The notes below the pieces were generated by a model, which did not search any database, was not told the origin of the DNA, and was given only the letters and a program-made list of their open reading frames with translations. This document shows positions 7,832 through 15,672 of a stretch of DNA of 23,512 nucleotides, one piece after another. This DNA comes from JANNXQ01 sp031425095 (lineage in GTDB: Bacteria > Verrucomicrobiota > Verrucomicrobiia > Chthoniobacterales > Chthoniobacteraceae). The DNA lies in contig JANPIS010000157.1 of assembly GCA_031425095.1 (NCBI GenBank), positions 1 to 23,512 on the forward strand. Direction: 5' to 3'. Numbering within the stretch: the stretch's first letter is position 1; each line of letters opens with the position of its first letter. A program made the position numbers and the translations under genes.

Positions 7832-9031
7832 CTACGGCTTCGTGAGCGCTTTCACCGCGGCCTCCTGAAAGGCGCGGCGCACCTCGCTCGCGTCACTGTT
7901 CGGAAAGTTCGCGCGCTGCACCATCAGCACGTAGGCCACGCCCTTCACGGGATCGATCCACGCCTGCGTGCCCCACGCGCCGCCGTGGCCGAAGCTCCCC
8001 GGCGAGAGCATCGCCGCGACTCCTTCGTGCGGCGTGCGCAGGATGCTCGTGCCGAGTCCCCAGCCGTAGTTGGCCCCGCGATTCCCGTACGTGTCGCTCT
8101 GGAAGAATCCCGTGGGCAGATCGCCCGTCTGCGGCGTGGAGAGAAACTTCATCGCCTCCGCACTGAGATAGCGGCGTCCATCGACCGTACCGCCCGCGAG
8201 CAGCATCTGGCAAAAGCGCGCGTAGTCGCGCGGCGTCGAGTAGAGCCCGCCATTCCCCTGCGGGGGACGGTCCCGCGTGCCCTCGTAACCCGCCCGCGGC
8301 GCCACTGGCTCGAGTGCTCCGGTGCCCTTGTTCTTCGCATAGGAAGTCACCAACCGCGCGCGCTGCTCCGGACTCGGATAGAACGTCGTGTCCTTCATCC
8401 CAAGCGGATCGAAGAGCCGCTGCTGGAGGAAGGTGTCGAAGGTCATCCCGCTCACCACTTCCACGATCCGCGCGGTCGCATTGATCCCGCTCTGCGTGTA
8501 CTTCCACATCGCTCCGGGCTCATACTGCATCGGCGTCGCGAGCCACACTGGCACCAGCTCTGCCAGCGTCTTCGCCTGCTGCGCCGCCGGTCCGCTGGCC
8601 TCACTGAGCCCGGACGTGTGCGTGAGGATCTGCGTGATCGTGAGCTTCGCCGACTGGCCCGAGGGCGTTTTCAGGTTTGCGAACTCGGGCAGAAACTTCG
8701 CCACCGGATCGCTCGCGTGCAGCTTCCCCTCATCCTGCAGCATCAGGATCGCCGTACCGGTGATCGGCTTCGTCATCGACGCGATCCAGAACATCGTCTC
8801 TGGCGTCATCGCCCGCTGCGCCGCCACATCGGCCAGGCCGGTGCTTTCGAGGTGCAGCACCTTGTCCTTTGTCACGACTGCGGTCACCGCCCCGGTGATC
8901 TCATTTTTCCCGATCATCTCCCGCATGGCCGCACCGACCCCGGCGAGCGCCGGCTCCGCAGCGAAGGTGAAAGGTGCGCAGCAGAGGGCTGCCGCGAGAA
9001 GGATGAGCGCACGAAGACGGATGGTTGGCAT
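7832..9031 (-). CDS. Secreted serine hydrolase, class C beta-lactamase-like
   Basis: 399 residues with signal peptide MPTIRLRALILLAAALCC(A) up to about residue 25. The SxxK motif is SMTK at 85-88, within MFWIASMTKPITG. The second motif is at Tyr178 (YTQSGINATARIVEVVSG), where relatives usually have YSN, so the Asn is Gln here. The third motif is HGGAWG at 349. This is the Pfam Beta-lactamase family, which includes esterases, D-amino peptidases and transesterases. With YxQ in place of YxN and sulfatases next door, an esterase role is more likely than antibiotic resistance; that is inference. An alternative ATG at 9046 (giving MNSFPMPTIR) has a GCAGG just upstream and is almost as plausible. 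The gene is 97 bases downstream of the M48 protease gene, in the same direction. Confidence 0.9.
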   Translation of the reverse strand: MPTIRLRALILLAAALCCAPFTFAAEPALAGVGAAMREMIGKNEITGAVTAVVTKDKVLHLESTGLADVAAQRAMTPETMFWIASMTKPITGTAILMLQDEGKLHASDPVAKFLPEFANLKTPSGQSAKLTITQILTHTSGLSEASGPAAQQAKTLAELVPVWLATPMQYEPGAMWKYTQSGINATARIVEVVSGMTFDTFLQQRLFDPLGMKDTTFYPSPEQRARLVTSYAKNKGTGALEPVAPRAGYEGTRDRPPQGNGGLYSTPRDYARFCQMLLAGGTVDGRRYLSAEAMKFLSTPQTGDLPTGFFQSDTYGNRGANYGWGLGTSILRTPHEGVAAMLSPGSFGHGGAWGTQAWIDPVKGVAYVLMVQRANFPNSDASEVRRAFQEAAVKALTKP

Positions 9032-9128
9032 GGGGAAGGAATTCATCCTGCGACAACCGCGAGCCCTTCGGCACGCACATTTCGAGCGGCCAGCCGCGGC
9101 GCGACCGGAGCCGTGACCGCCCATCTGG

Positions 9129-9941
9129 CTAACGCTGCACCGCCCGATGGTACTCCTCCATGGCCTGCGGAATGAGTGCCTTCAGACGAGCTACACGCGT
9201 GTCGTGGCTCGGATGGGTGGACATGAATTCCGGTGGATTCTGCCCGCCCGAGTGCTCGTCCATCCGCTGCCAGAAGGCGACGGCCTCACGCGGATCGTAG
9301 CCAGCCCGGGCCATGTAACTTAGTCCGATCCGATCCGCTTCGCTCTCGTGATCGCGGCCGAACGGCATCAGGATTCCATACTGCGCGCCGGCGCCAATCG
9401 CGCCCATGATCGCGCGCTGCTGTTCGTAGCTCATGTCGCCGAGGGAAAACTGCACGCCTGTGAGCAACGTCTGCGTGGCGTTCTGCTTGAAGACGCGCTC
9501 GCTGCCATGCCGTGCCGTGGCGTGCGCCATCTCGTGTCCCATCACCGTTGCGAGGCCCGCCTCCGTTTTCGCGACAGGCAGGATGCCCGTGAAGACGACG
9601 ATCTTTCCGCCGGGCAGGCAAAAGGCATTCACCTGCGGATCACGAACGAGCGAAACGCGCCAGTCGAACTTCTTCCCGCGCTCCCCGGTCACCGCCGCCA
9701 GCCGGGTGGCGACACGCCTCACGAGCTCGTATTCCGGCCCCGAGTCGATCGTGTCCGACTGCTGCAAGACCTGCTGATAGCTTTGGAGCCCGAGCTGCAT
9801 TTCCTGATCTTCACTCAGGCCGACCCGCGCCGTGCGGCCGGCTTCATTGGTAAATTTTTCCGCCGAGAAAAATTGGAAGAAGACGACCAGTGCAGCGATC
9901 GCGATCGGCACGAAGCGGATGAGGAAGCGGCGTTTATCCAT
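9129..9941 (-). CDS. Membrane-anchored M48 family zinc metalloprotease
   Basis: 270 residues. A single hydrophobic segment near 10-25 after MDKRRFLIRF would anchor the protein with its catalytic domain outside the cytoplasm. HEMAH at 136-140 provides two zinc ligands and the catalytic Glu137, and ESEAD at 199-203 the third ligand. NAFCLPGGKIVVFTGIL upstream and MSTHPSHDTRVARLKALIP at the C-terminus are typical of the LoiP/BepA-like branch of M48, whose members act in envelope protein quality control. The length agrees with that branch. It is the first gene of the minus-strand run towards the sulfatases but 200 bases after mutL, so it may have its own promoter. No lipobox Cys is visible at the N-terminus, unlike LoiP. 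Confidence 0.93.
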   Translation of the reverse strand: MDKRRFLIRFVPIAIAALVVFFQFFSAEKFTNEAGRTARVGLSEDQEMQLGLQSYQQVLQQSDTIDSGPEYELVRRVATRLAAVTGERGKKFDWRVSLVRDPQVNAFCLPGGKIVVFTGILPVAKTEAGLATVMGHEMAHATARHGSERVFKQNATQTLLTGVQFSLGDMSYEQQRAIMGAIGAGAQYGILMPFGRDHESEADRIGLSYMARAGYDPREAVAFWQRMDEHSGGQNPPEFMSTHPSHDTRVARLKALIPQAMEEYHRAVQR

Positions 9942-10141
9942 GGGAAGACAGTAGCGAAACTAGCCGCAGGCAGAAGCCGGATGCCAGTGCGGATTCAGCG
10001 CGGCAGTTCGCCGGTCTCCGCGACTTCAGCACGGATCATCCGGATGATTTTTTCGCTGCACCGCAGACAGAAAACGCTCCTCGGGTGCGAGAGCTCCTTC
10101 GACTTCGCTCTGGATGAAAGAGAATTGGCGCACGCAATCCG

Positions 10142-11944
10142 CTACACTTTGCGCCCAAACTTCTTCTCCAGCTCGCTGTAGGAAATTTGGATCATCGTCG
10201 GGCGACCGTGTGGGCAGCAGTAGGGGAGCTCGCACGCCAGCAGATCCTGGATGAGCCGCACGAGTTCCGGTTCGCGGAGCACATCGTTCGCTTTCACCGC
10301 GTGACGGCAGACGGTCTTGGCGATCATGTCTTCGCCGAGCCGGAGGCGCGCATTGGCGGCGGAGAGGTCGCGGAGTTCGTCGATGATGTCGCGGACGAGC
10401 TGCGCCGGATCGTCGCCCCGCATGAAGGTCGGGAGTGTGTCGATCTTGAAAGTGCCGCTGCCGAAGGGTTCGAGGACGATGCCCGCGCGATCGAGCAGCT
10501 CGCTGTGGCGCTCGATCCAATCCGCATCCTTCGGCGAGACTTGCAACGCGAGCGGGACGAGCAGGCGCTGCGCGGGCACGCCCGACTGCTCCATGCGCGT
10601 CCGCATTTCCTCAAAGAGAATGCGCTCATGCGCCGCGTGTTGATCGACAAGCACCAGCCCCGACGCGTTTTCCATCAGCACGTAGAGTTTCCCGAGCACG
10701 CCGAGGATCTTGAAGTCGCGGGCGGCGTTGGGCGTGGACGGTTGAGGGTTGAGTGGCGCCGGCGTGACGGTCGCCGCCGGTTCGTTTGGCGTTTGGAGTT
10801 TGGAGTTTGAAGTTTGGAGTTCTCCACCCTGCTCCGCTGGCAGCACCGCCCAATCCCTCCGCAGCGCCACCTGCTCCTGCTCCGGAATCAACGCGGGCGT
10901 CATCTCCGGCATCACCGCCGACGCGGCGCGGAAGGTCTGTGTCCAAGCGCCCCGGTCACTCTCCAGCGCCCGCCGCACCGCTTCGGCGACGCATTCCCGC
11001 ACGAGATGCCCGTCGCGGAACCGCACCTCGCGCTTCGCCGGATGGACATTCACATCCACGGCCGCGGGATCCATCTCGATGAAGAGGAACGTCACCGGAT
11101 GCTGCCCCTTCATCAGCGCCGTGTGATAACCCTCGCGCAGCGCGTGTCCGAGCGTCGGATTCTCCACCGCGCGGCCATTGAGAAAGACGATCTGCTCCTG
11201 CCGCGTGGACCGACTCACGCCCGCGCGGCCGATGAACCCGCGGAGCTGAATGCCGTCGCCGACATACTCCGGCACCTCGAGCAATTCGCCGCTGAGCGTG
11301 GCCCCGCAGAGATCGCGAATGCGCTCGCGCAACGTCTGCCCCGGCGGGAGCTGATAGATCACGCGCTCGTCATTCACGAAGACAAAGCCGACTGCCGGAT
11401 GCCCGATGGCCTGCAAGTGCAGATGATGCGCGACGTGGCTCGACTCGGTGTTTTCAGTGCGCAGAAATTTCCGGCGCGCCGGAAGATTGTAGAAGAGCTG
11501 GCGCACTTCGATCTGCGTGCCCGGTGCGTCGCCGCCGTCGCGCACCGTCTCGATCTTGCCGCCATTCACGAGCACCTCGGTGCCGGCGAGGGCGTCGCGT
11601 TCGCGCGTCGAGAGGCGGAAGCGCGAGACGCTGGCGATGCTCGGCAGCGCTTCGCCGCGAAAGCCGAGGGTGTGAATCGCCGCGAGATCCGCGCCTGTGC
11701 GGATCTTGCTCGTCGCATGGCGCTCCAGGCAGAGCAGCGCATCGTCGCGATCCATTCCGCACCCGTCATCGACCACACGGATCGAACTGCTCCCGCCGCG
11801 GCGGATGGCGACTTCGATGCGAGTCGCGCCGGCGTCGATCGAATTCTCGACGAGTTCCTTCACCACCGACGCCGGCCGTTCCACGACCTCACCCGCCGCC
11901 ACCTGGCTGGCGACGTCTTCGGCGAGGAGATGGATGCGGGACAT
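10142..11944 (-). CDS. mutL: DNA mismatch repair protein MutL (endonuclease type)
   Basis: 600 residues. The N-terminal GHKL ATPase has ELVENSIDAGA (Asn34), DDGCGMD, TLGFRGEAL at 92-100 and the NVHPAKREVRF loop. The C-terminal domain has the metal-binding endonuclease motif DQHAAHERILFE beginning at Asp434, the CRHA motif, CPHGRP at 577 and the terminal FGRK, so it should nick DNA itself, as in bacteria lacking MutH. MutL couples MutS mismatch recognition to strand incision. The linker at about 376-407 is unusual: it is encoded by two heptanucleotide-repeat arrays (listed separately) and reads as a low-complexity run rich in Gln, Ser, Thr, Asn and Pro. The ATG at 11944 starts the conserved MSRIHLLAEDVASQVAAGEV. 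The helicase gene lies upstream in the same direction, across an inverted repeat. Confidence 0.97.
   Translation of the reverse strand: MSRIHLLAEDVASQVAAGEVVERPASVVKELVENSIDAGATRIEVAIRRGGSSSIRVVDDGCGMDRDDALLCLERHATSKIRTGADLAAIHTLGFRGEALPSIASVSRFRLSTRERDALAGTEVLVNGGKIETVRDGGDAPGTQIEVRQLFYNLPARRKFLRTENTESSHVAHHLHLQAIGHPAVGFVFVNDERVIYQLPPGQTLRERIRDLCGATLSGELLEVPEYVGDGIQLRGFIGRAGVSRSTRQEQIVFLNGRAVENPTLGHALREGYHTALMKGQHPVTFLFIEMDPAAVDVNVHPAKREVRFRDGHLVRECVAEAVRRALESDRGAWTQTFRAASAVMPEMTPALIPEQEQVALRRDWAVLPAEQGGELQTSNSKLQTPNEPAATVTPAPLNPQPSTPNAARDFKILGVLGKLYVLMENASGLVLVDQHAAHERILFEEMRTRMEQSGVPAQRLLVPLALQVSPKDADWIERHSELLDRAGIVLEPFGSGTFKIDTLPTFMRGDDPAQLVRDIIDELRDLSAANARLRLGEDMIAKTVCRHAVKANDVLREPELVRLIQDLLACELPYCCPHGRPTMIQISYSELEKKFGRKV
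10725..10818. repeat. Two heptanucleotide arrays inside mutL
   Basis: 10784-10818 is five 7-base units on the plus strand: GTTTGGC, GTTTGGA, GTTTGGA, GTTTGAA, GTTTGGA. After 31 bases of other sequence, 10725-10752 holds four looser units: GCGTTGG, GCGTGGA, CGGTTGA, GGGTTGA. Both are read antisense in the MutL linker without breaking the frame. The two arrays sum to 63 bases (35 + 28), a multiple of three. Confidence 0.8.
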
Positions 11945-11968
11945 GCGGCGGCGGAGGTTAGTGAAAGA

Positions 11969-12080
11969 TTGTAGCGGCGGTCTATGACCGTCGCACTTCT
12001 CCTGTGCGGAGGTGGTAGGCTCCACGCCACCTCCGCCCACGGATGCGTGCGACGGTCGCAGACCGACGCTACAAGCGTCG
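11969..12080. repeat. Nested inverted repeat between helicase and mutL genes
   Basis: The outer arms are 28 bases (11969-11996 and 12047-12074) and match at 25 positions. Inside, 12007-12015 (CGGAGGTGG) and 12027-12035 (CCACCTCCG) form a perfect 9-bp stem. The right outer arm overlaps a further small hairpin, CGACGCT-ACA-AGCGTCG, at 12064-12080. The helicase stop codon (12069-12071) lies inside the right arm. There is no T-run, so this looks like an intergenic palindromic element that could also slow transcription between the two genes. Confidence 0.8.
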
Positions 12081-14489
12081 GCGCTGGAGCGCCGTAAGTG
12101 GCGGGAGATCGAAGACAGTCGGCGACACTGTGGCGTCGATGAATTTAGCGGCGGCGGTTTTTAATTCGCGCCAGCGTGGCCAGTCACAGTCGGGCGCCCA
12201 GACGATGTGCCGCAGCACGCTCCGCCATTCGATCAGGCCGCGTTCGAGGTCGCCGGAGCGCAGCGATTCGGTCAGGAGCTTTTGACGCGGCGTGTGGTGC
12301 TCGAGCATATCCCGGATGATCTCACTGGCACCGGCGCCGTAGTCGAGCGGCACGCCCATTTCGAGATAGCCCGGCAGATCGGCACGCTCATAGACGCGCT
12401 GACAGAGTGCGCCGAGCCGTCCGCCGAGTGGAGAATCGTCGCCAGCGAAGCGCGGCCCGGCGCGGAGATTTGCGAGATCGAAGATCAGGTCGGGGATCGC
12501 ATAGCTTTCGTCCTCCAGCGCGGCGGCGACGGCGAGGCCTTCACCATGATGGAAGAAGCTGAAAAGGATCCCGCGCCGAGTCGGATGGCCGTGCGGATCG
12601 ATGAGGCCGAGCTGACGCCACGAGTGGGCAGGAGACTGCACGATCTCCACCTTCTCGCAGTAGGCCGCAAGCTCCGGGCAGGCGCGGCAGGGCACGGGCA
12701 GTTCACGGCGAGTCGGCGGATCGATGAGTGCGCGCCCGAGCGAATCGCACCAGGCGCTCACGCGGCGCTGATCGAAGGCAACGCGCGCGACGAGTTGTTC
12801 GCCGCGCAATACGGTCCCGGCGAGCGTGCCGTCGGTGAGTTCCGCGAACCTCATGAAGACTTCGCGCTCGAGTCCGGCGGCGTCGAGGCGCGGGACACGC
12901 AGTGTGCGCTTCAGCCACGGCGCAAGCGTGAGCGTGCCATCGGGGCGGCGCGTGCCGATCGGCACTTCGCGGCCGTAGCGTTTGTCCGCGCCGCTGCCGA
13001 GCTTGCAAAGATTGCCGACGCCAACGCCGTCGAGCGTGCGCGCGAGCGACAGAGCGTCGCGCCATTGGCCGTGCTCGAGCACGAGCGCTTCGCCGAACGG
13101 CACGTCCTCGGCCCGCGCGGGCTGCGGCTCCCACTGACCGCGCGAGTTTTGCATTTCGGCCACACCGCGACGGGCAAAGCGCGCGCGTTCGGCATCGATA
13201 TCGAGTCCGCACGGCATCGGTCCGGTGGCGCGCGAATGCTCGACGCCGAGGGCGATCGCGTGCGGGGTGAAGAGACGCGCATTCAACTCCAGCGCGGCGG
13301 CGAACGGTTCTTCGCCGCGCTGTACGGCGGCCTGCATCACCGCGATGAGGGTCGGCCAGTCGACGGGATTGGCGCGCTTGAGTTGCCGCGGACGCGCGTC
13401 GTGGAGGCGAGGAGTGCGATCCGAGATCAGCGCGTAACCGGCGTCGTCGAGTCCACGCCGACCCGCGCGGCCAAACATTTGCAGCAGTTCATCGGGCTGC
13501 ACCTGCTTTTCAAACGGCCCGGCCATGTAGCGCGTGTCGGTGACGACCACCGAGCGCATCGAGAAGTTGATCCCCGCGGCGAGACCCATCGTCGCGACCA
13601 CCGCGCGGAGCTGGCCGGCTTTCGTGAGCGGCTCGATGAGGCCCGCACGCTGCGCGTAGCTGAGTCCGCTGTGATGAAACGCGACGCGGCTCTGGATGAG
13701 CTTCGCGAGCCGTGGACCAGCGAGCTGTTGCTGCTCCGGGGAAAGCGTGAGCGGCGCATCCGGCGGAAGCGTCGCGGCGAGCTCACGCGCGAGATCCTCG
13801 GCGGCCCTGCGGCGCGGGGCGAAGAGCAGCACCGGTCCGAGTCCGGCGTGCAGTGCATTCGCGATCAGGCGCGGCCATTCGCTGCGGATGTTGCGCGCCT
13901 TGGACGGCAGTGCTTCCAGATCGACCTCCTGCAACGGCACCGGTCGCTCCTGGTGTGACACGAGCACCGCGTCGCGGCCGATCCGCCGCAGCCAGGCAAC
14001 GACATCCTGCGGATTCGCCACGCTGCCGCTGAGCAGCAGGAGCTGCGTCTCCGGTGGCGCGAGCGCGAGGGCCAGCTCGTAATTCACGCCGCGCTGCGCA
14101 TCGCCGATCATCTGATATTCATCCACGACGAAAAGCCGCGGCCCGGTGCGCGCGAGAAACTTCCCCTTCTGCGTCTCCAGCGTCGCGACGATGATCCGGG
14201 CATCGAGGCGAAAGGCGAGATCGCCCGTGGCGATGCCCACGTCCCACCCGAGCGCGCGCCATTCGGCGAGCTTGTCATTGGCCAGGGCGCGGGTCGGCAC
14301 GGTGAAGACCGCCTGGCCACGGAGCTCCGGCTGGATGAGATCGAAGATGTACGTCTTGCCCGCACCGGTCGGCGCATGCACCACGACGTCGCGACCCTCG
14401 CGCAGCGCACGCACGGCTTCCTGCTGCCAGAGATCGGGGATCACCAGCGCGCGGGAGAATGGAGAGCTGGTGAAGTGGTCCGAGTGCAT
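12069..14489 (-). CDS. DEYQ-box superfamily 2 helicase (Ski2-like)
   Basis: 806 residues. Motif I APTGAGKT is at 39-46, motif Ia VPTRALA near 64, motif II DEYQ at 123-126, and motif III is LSGSVAN where relatives have SAT. ATMGLAAGINF (299-308) and QMFGRAGRRGLDDAG (336-350) are motifs V and VI. GRAGRRG with the AxGxN motif is typical of Ski2/Mtr4-type helicases. A long C-terminal region (about 380-806) follows, containing CRACPELAAYC (Cys600, 603, 610), a possible metal or Fe-S site with Cys580 nearby. It would unwind RNA or DNA with ATP; the substrate is unknown. The ATG at 14489 is chosen because the frame upstream runs through repeat DNA and antisense to the rhomboid gene. Its stop codon lies within an inverted repeat. 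Confidence 0.88.
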   Translation of the reverse strand: MHSDHFTSSPFSRALVIPDLWQQEAVRALREGRDVVVHAPTGAGKTYIFDLIQPELRGQAVFTVPTRALANDKLAEWRALGWDVGIATGDLAFRLDARIIVATLETQKGKFLARTGPRLFVVDEYQMIGDAQRGVNYELALALAPPETQLLLLSGSVANPQDVVAWLRRIGRDAVLVSHQERPVPLQEVDLEALPSKARNIRSEWPRLIANALHAGLGPVLLFAPRRRAAEDLARELAATLPPDAPLTLSPEQQQLAGPRLAKLIQSRVAFHHSGLSYAQRAGLIEPLTKAGQLRAVVATMGLAAGINFSMRSVVVTDTRYMAGPFEKQVQPDELLQMFGRAGRRGLDDAGYALISDRTPRLHDARPRQLKRANPVDWPTLIAVMQAAVQRGEEPFAAALELNARLFTPHAIALGVEHSRATGPMPCGLDIDAERARFARRGVAEMQNSRGQWEPQPARAEDVPFGEALVLEHGQWRDALSLARTLDGVGVGNLCKLGSGADKRYGREVPIGTRRPDGTLTLAPWLKRTLRVPRLDAAGLEREVFMRFAELTDGTLAGTVLRGEQLVARVAFDQRRVSAWCDSLGRALIDPPTRRELPVPCRACPELAAYCEKVEIVQSPAHSWRQLGLIDPHGHPTRRGILFSFFHHGEGLAVAAALEDESYAIPDLIFDLANLRAGPRFAGDDSPLGGRLGALCQRVYERADLPGYLEMGVPLDYGAGASEIIRDMLEHHTPRQKLLTESLRSGDLERGLIEWRSVLRHIVWAPDCDWPRWRELKTAAAKFIDATVSPTVFDLPPLTALQRRRL

Positions 14490-14513
14490 CGCGCGAGAGG
14501 TCGGGTCGCCGGG

Positions 14514-14619
14514 AACATCGAACATCCAACGGCGAACATCCAACATCCATTGACGCCGCGTGTTGATACGAAGCGCGCGCGATTCCGGATTGGATGTTGG
14601 AAGGGGGTTATTCGATGTT
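14514..14619. repeat. Inverted pair of heptanucleotide arrays between divergent genes
   Basis: 14514-14548 is AACATCG, AACATCC, AACGGCG, AACATCC, AACATCC. 14585-14619 holds, on the opposite strand, AACATCG, AATAACC, CCCTTCC, AACATCC, AATCCGG. The 36 bases between them separate the helicase (-) and rhomboid (+) upstream regions, so both promoters must lie in or beside the repeats. Each array is 35 bases long. Confidence 0.8.
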
Positions 14620-14636
14620 CGGTGTCCACTCGACTC

Positions 14637-15560
14637 ATGCCCGAACTCCCCGAAGATGACCTGCCGCTCGCCGTGGTCGGCCGCTATCCCGATCTTGCCA
14701 CGGCGCGGGAGCGGGCGCTCGTCGCGGCAGCGCGCGAGGTCGGGCATCGGATCGATCGCGCGGGCGACGATTGGCTGCTCCTCGTTGGCCTCGACGCGCG
14801 CGACGAAATGCTGCGCGAGCTGGCGCTCTTTGAAATGGAGCAACGCGCGCGTCCGGCGGAGCTCACGATGGTGCCCGAAGGGAAAGTGGAGACTCTCTCG
14901 CTCTACGTCGCCGCGTGGCTGCTCGGGACGTGCTTCTTTCTGCAAAGCATCGCGCCGCCCGCATGGGTCGATCTGGGGGCGGCGGATAGCACGGCGATCA
15001 TTCAGCGCGGCGAATGGTGGCGCACTCTCACCGCCCTCACGCTGCATGCCGATCTGCCGCACGTCGCCGCGAACCTCGCCACTGGGCTGCTCTTCGCCAC
15101 CTTCCTCCTGCCGCTGCTCGGCACGGGGCTCACCTGGTTTGCGATCGTCCTGAGCGGCGCGCTCGGCAATGCGATCAACTCCTGGACCTACGGTCGCGAA
15201 TCGCACGTGACGATCGGCGCGTCTACCGCGGTCTTCGGCGCGCTCGGACTGCTGGTGAGCATGGATTTCGTCACCCGCTTTTCCTCACTGCACACGCGCC
15301 ACCGCTGGCAACTCGTGCTCCCGGTCGGCGCCGGCCTCGCGCTGCTCGCCTATCTCGGCTCCGGCGGCGACGACCCGGAACATGCGCGTATCGACTACAT
15401 GGCGCACTTCTGGGGCTTTGTCGCCGGGCTGGGGCTCGGCTCCGTCGCCGCCCTGCTGCGCCTCCGCGAGCGCACACCGAAATTGCTCCAGCGGCTCGCC
15501 GCCCTCGCCGCGGTGGCGGTGCTCGCCGTCGCCTGGCGCTTCGCGATTCCGCGAGGGTAA
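14637..15560 (+). CDS. Rhomboid family intramembrane serine protease
   Basis: 307 residues. About 85 soluble N-terminal residues come first, probably cytoplasmic and rich in charged side chains. Six or more hydrophobic segments follow from about residue 86. The first core helix region is GEWWRTLTALTLHADLPHVAANL (split here as GEWWRTLTALTLHADL and PHVAANL), with the rhomboid HxxxxHxxxN pattern at His137, His142 and Asn146. GASTAVFG contains the catalytic Ser196, and His257 in DYMAHFWGFVAGLGLG completes the Ser-His dyad. Rhomboids cut transmembrane segments of other proteins within the bilayer. I take the ATG at 14637; a longer open frame upstream only translates the heptad repeats. It is transcribed away from the helicase and convergent with yacG across a perfect inverted repeat. 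Confidence 0.9.
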   Translation: MPELPEDDLPLAVVGRYPDLATARERALVAAAREVGHRIDRAGDDWLLLVGLDARDEMLRELALFEMEQRARPAELTMVPEGKVETLSLYVAAWLLGTCFFLQSIAPPAWVDLGAADSTAIIQRGEWWRTLTALTLHADLPHVAANLATGLLFATFLLPLLGTGLTWFAIVLSGALGNAINSWTYGRESHVTIGASTAVFGALGLLVSMDFVTRFSSLHTRHRWQLVLPVGAGLALLAYLGSGGDDPEHARIDYMAHFWGFVAGLGLGSVAALLRLRERTPKLLQRLAALAAVAVLAVAWRFAIPRG

Positions 15561-15561
15561 G

Positions 15562-15668
15562 GGTGGATGGCGCGCTCCGAGCGCCATCGCAAAAAAATTC
15601 GCGCAGCGCCAGCTTTGTGGTGGCATCCGGCCGAGCAAAAGCATGGCGCTCGGAGCGCGCCATCCACC
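15562..15668. repeat. 26-bp perfect inverted repeat filling a convergent gap
   Basis: The arms at 15562-15587 and 15643-15668 are exact reverse complements over 26 bases, with 55 bases between. Each arm also contains a small self-complement (TGGCGC...GCGCCA). The element starts one base after the rhomboid stop codon and ends four bases before the yacG stop, so it occupies the whole gap between two convergent genes. AAAAAAA follows the left arm at 15591-15597. It may act as a two-way terminator; the length and perfection of the arms also suit a small mobile palindrome. Confidence 0.88.
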
Positions 15669-15672
15669 GATG

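Noticed and set aside
7832..9031. Antibiotic-resistance beta-lactamase
   Set aside because: The YxN motif is YTQ and the family is dominated by esterases and peptidases; nothing in the context points to drug resistance.
7781..9175. 464-codon open frame on the plus strand
   Set aside because: Antisense shadow of the beta-lactamase-like gene, Arg/His-rich and without motifs.
9995..10141. Open stretch directly after the mutL stop, in the same frame, reading SVFCLRCSEKIIRMIRAEVA and ending ETGELPR
   Set aside because: It looks protein-like with a CxxC, but has no usable start codon apart from an ATG 14 codons before its stop; it could be a relic or chance.
12207..13958. 583-codon open frame on the plus strand
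   Set aside because: Antisense shadow of the helicase gene; composition is that of a reversed high-GC gene.
14514..14619. Possible CRISPR-like repeats
   Set aside because: Units are 7 bases with no spacers; a CRISPR array needs 21-40 base repeats separated by unique spacers, and no cas gene is present.
14490..15206. Upstream extension of the helicase frame by about 239 codons
   Set aside because: It translates the heptad repeats and the antisense of the rhomboid gene; helicase similarity begins after the ATG at 14489.
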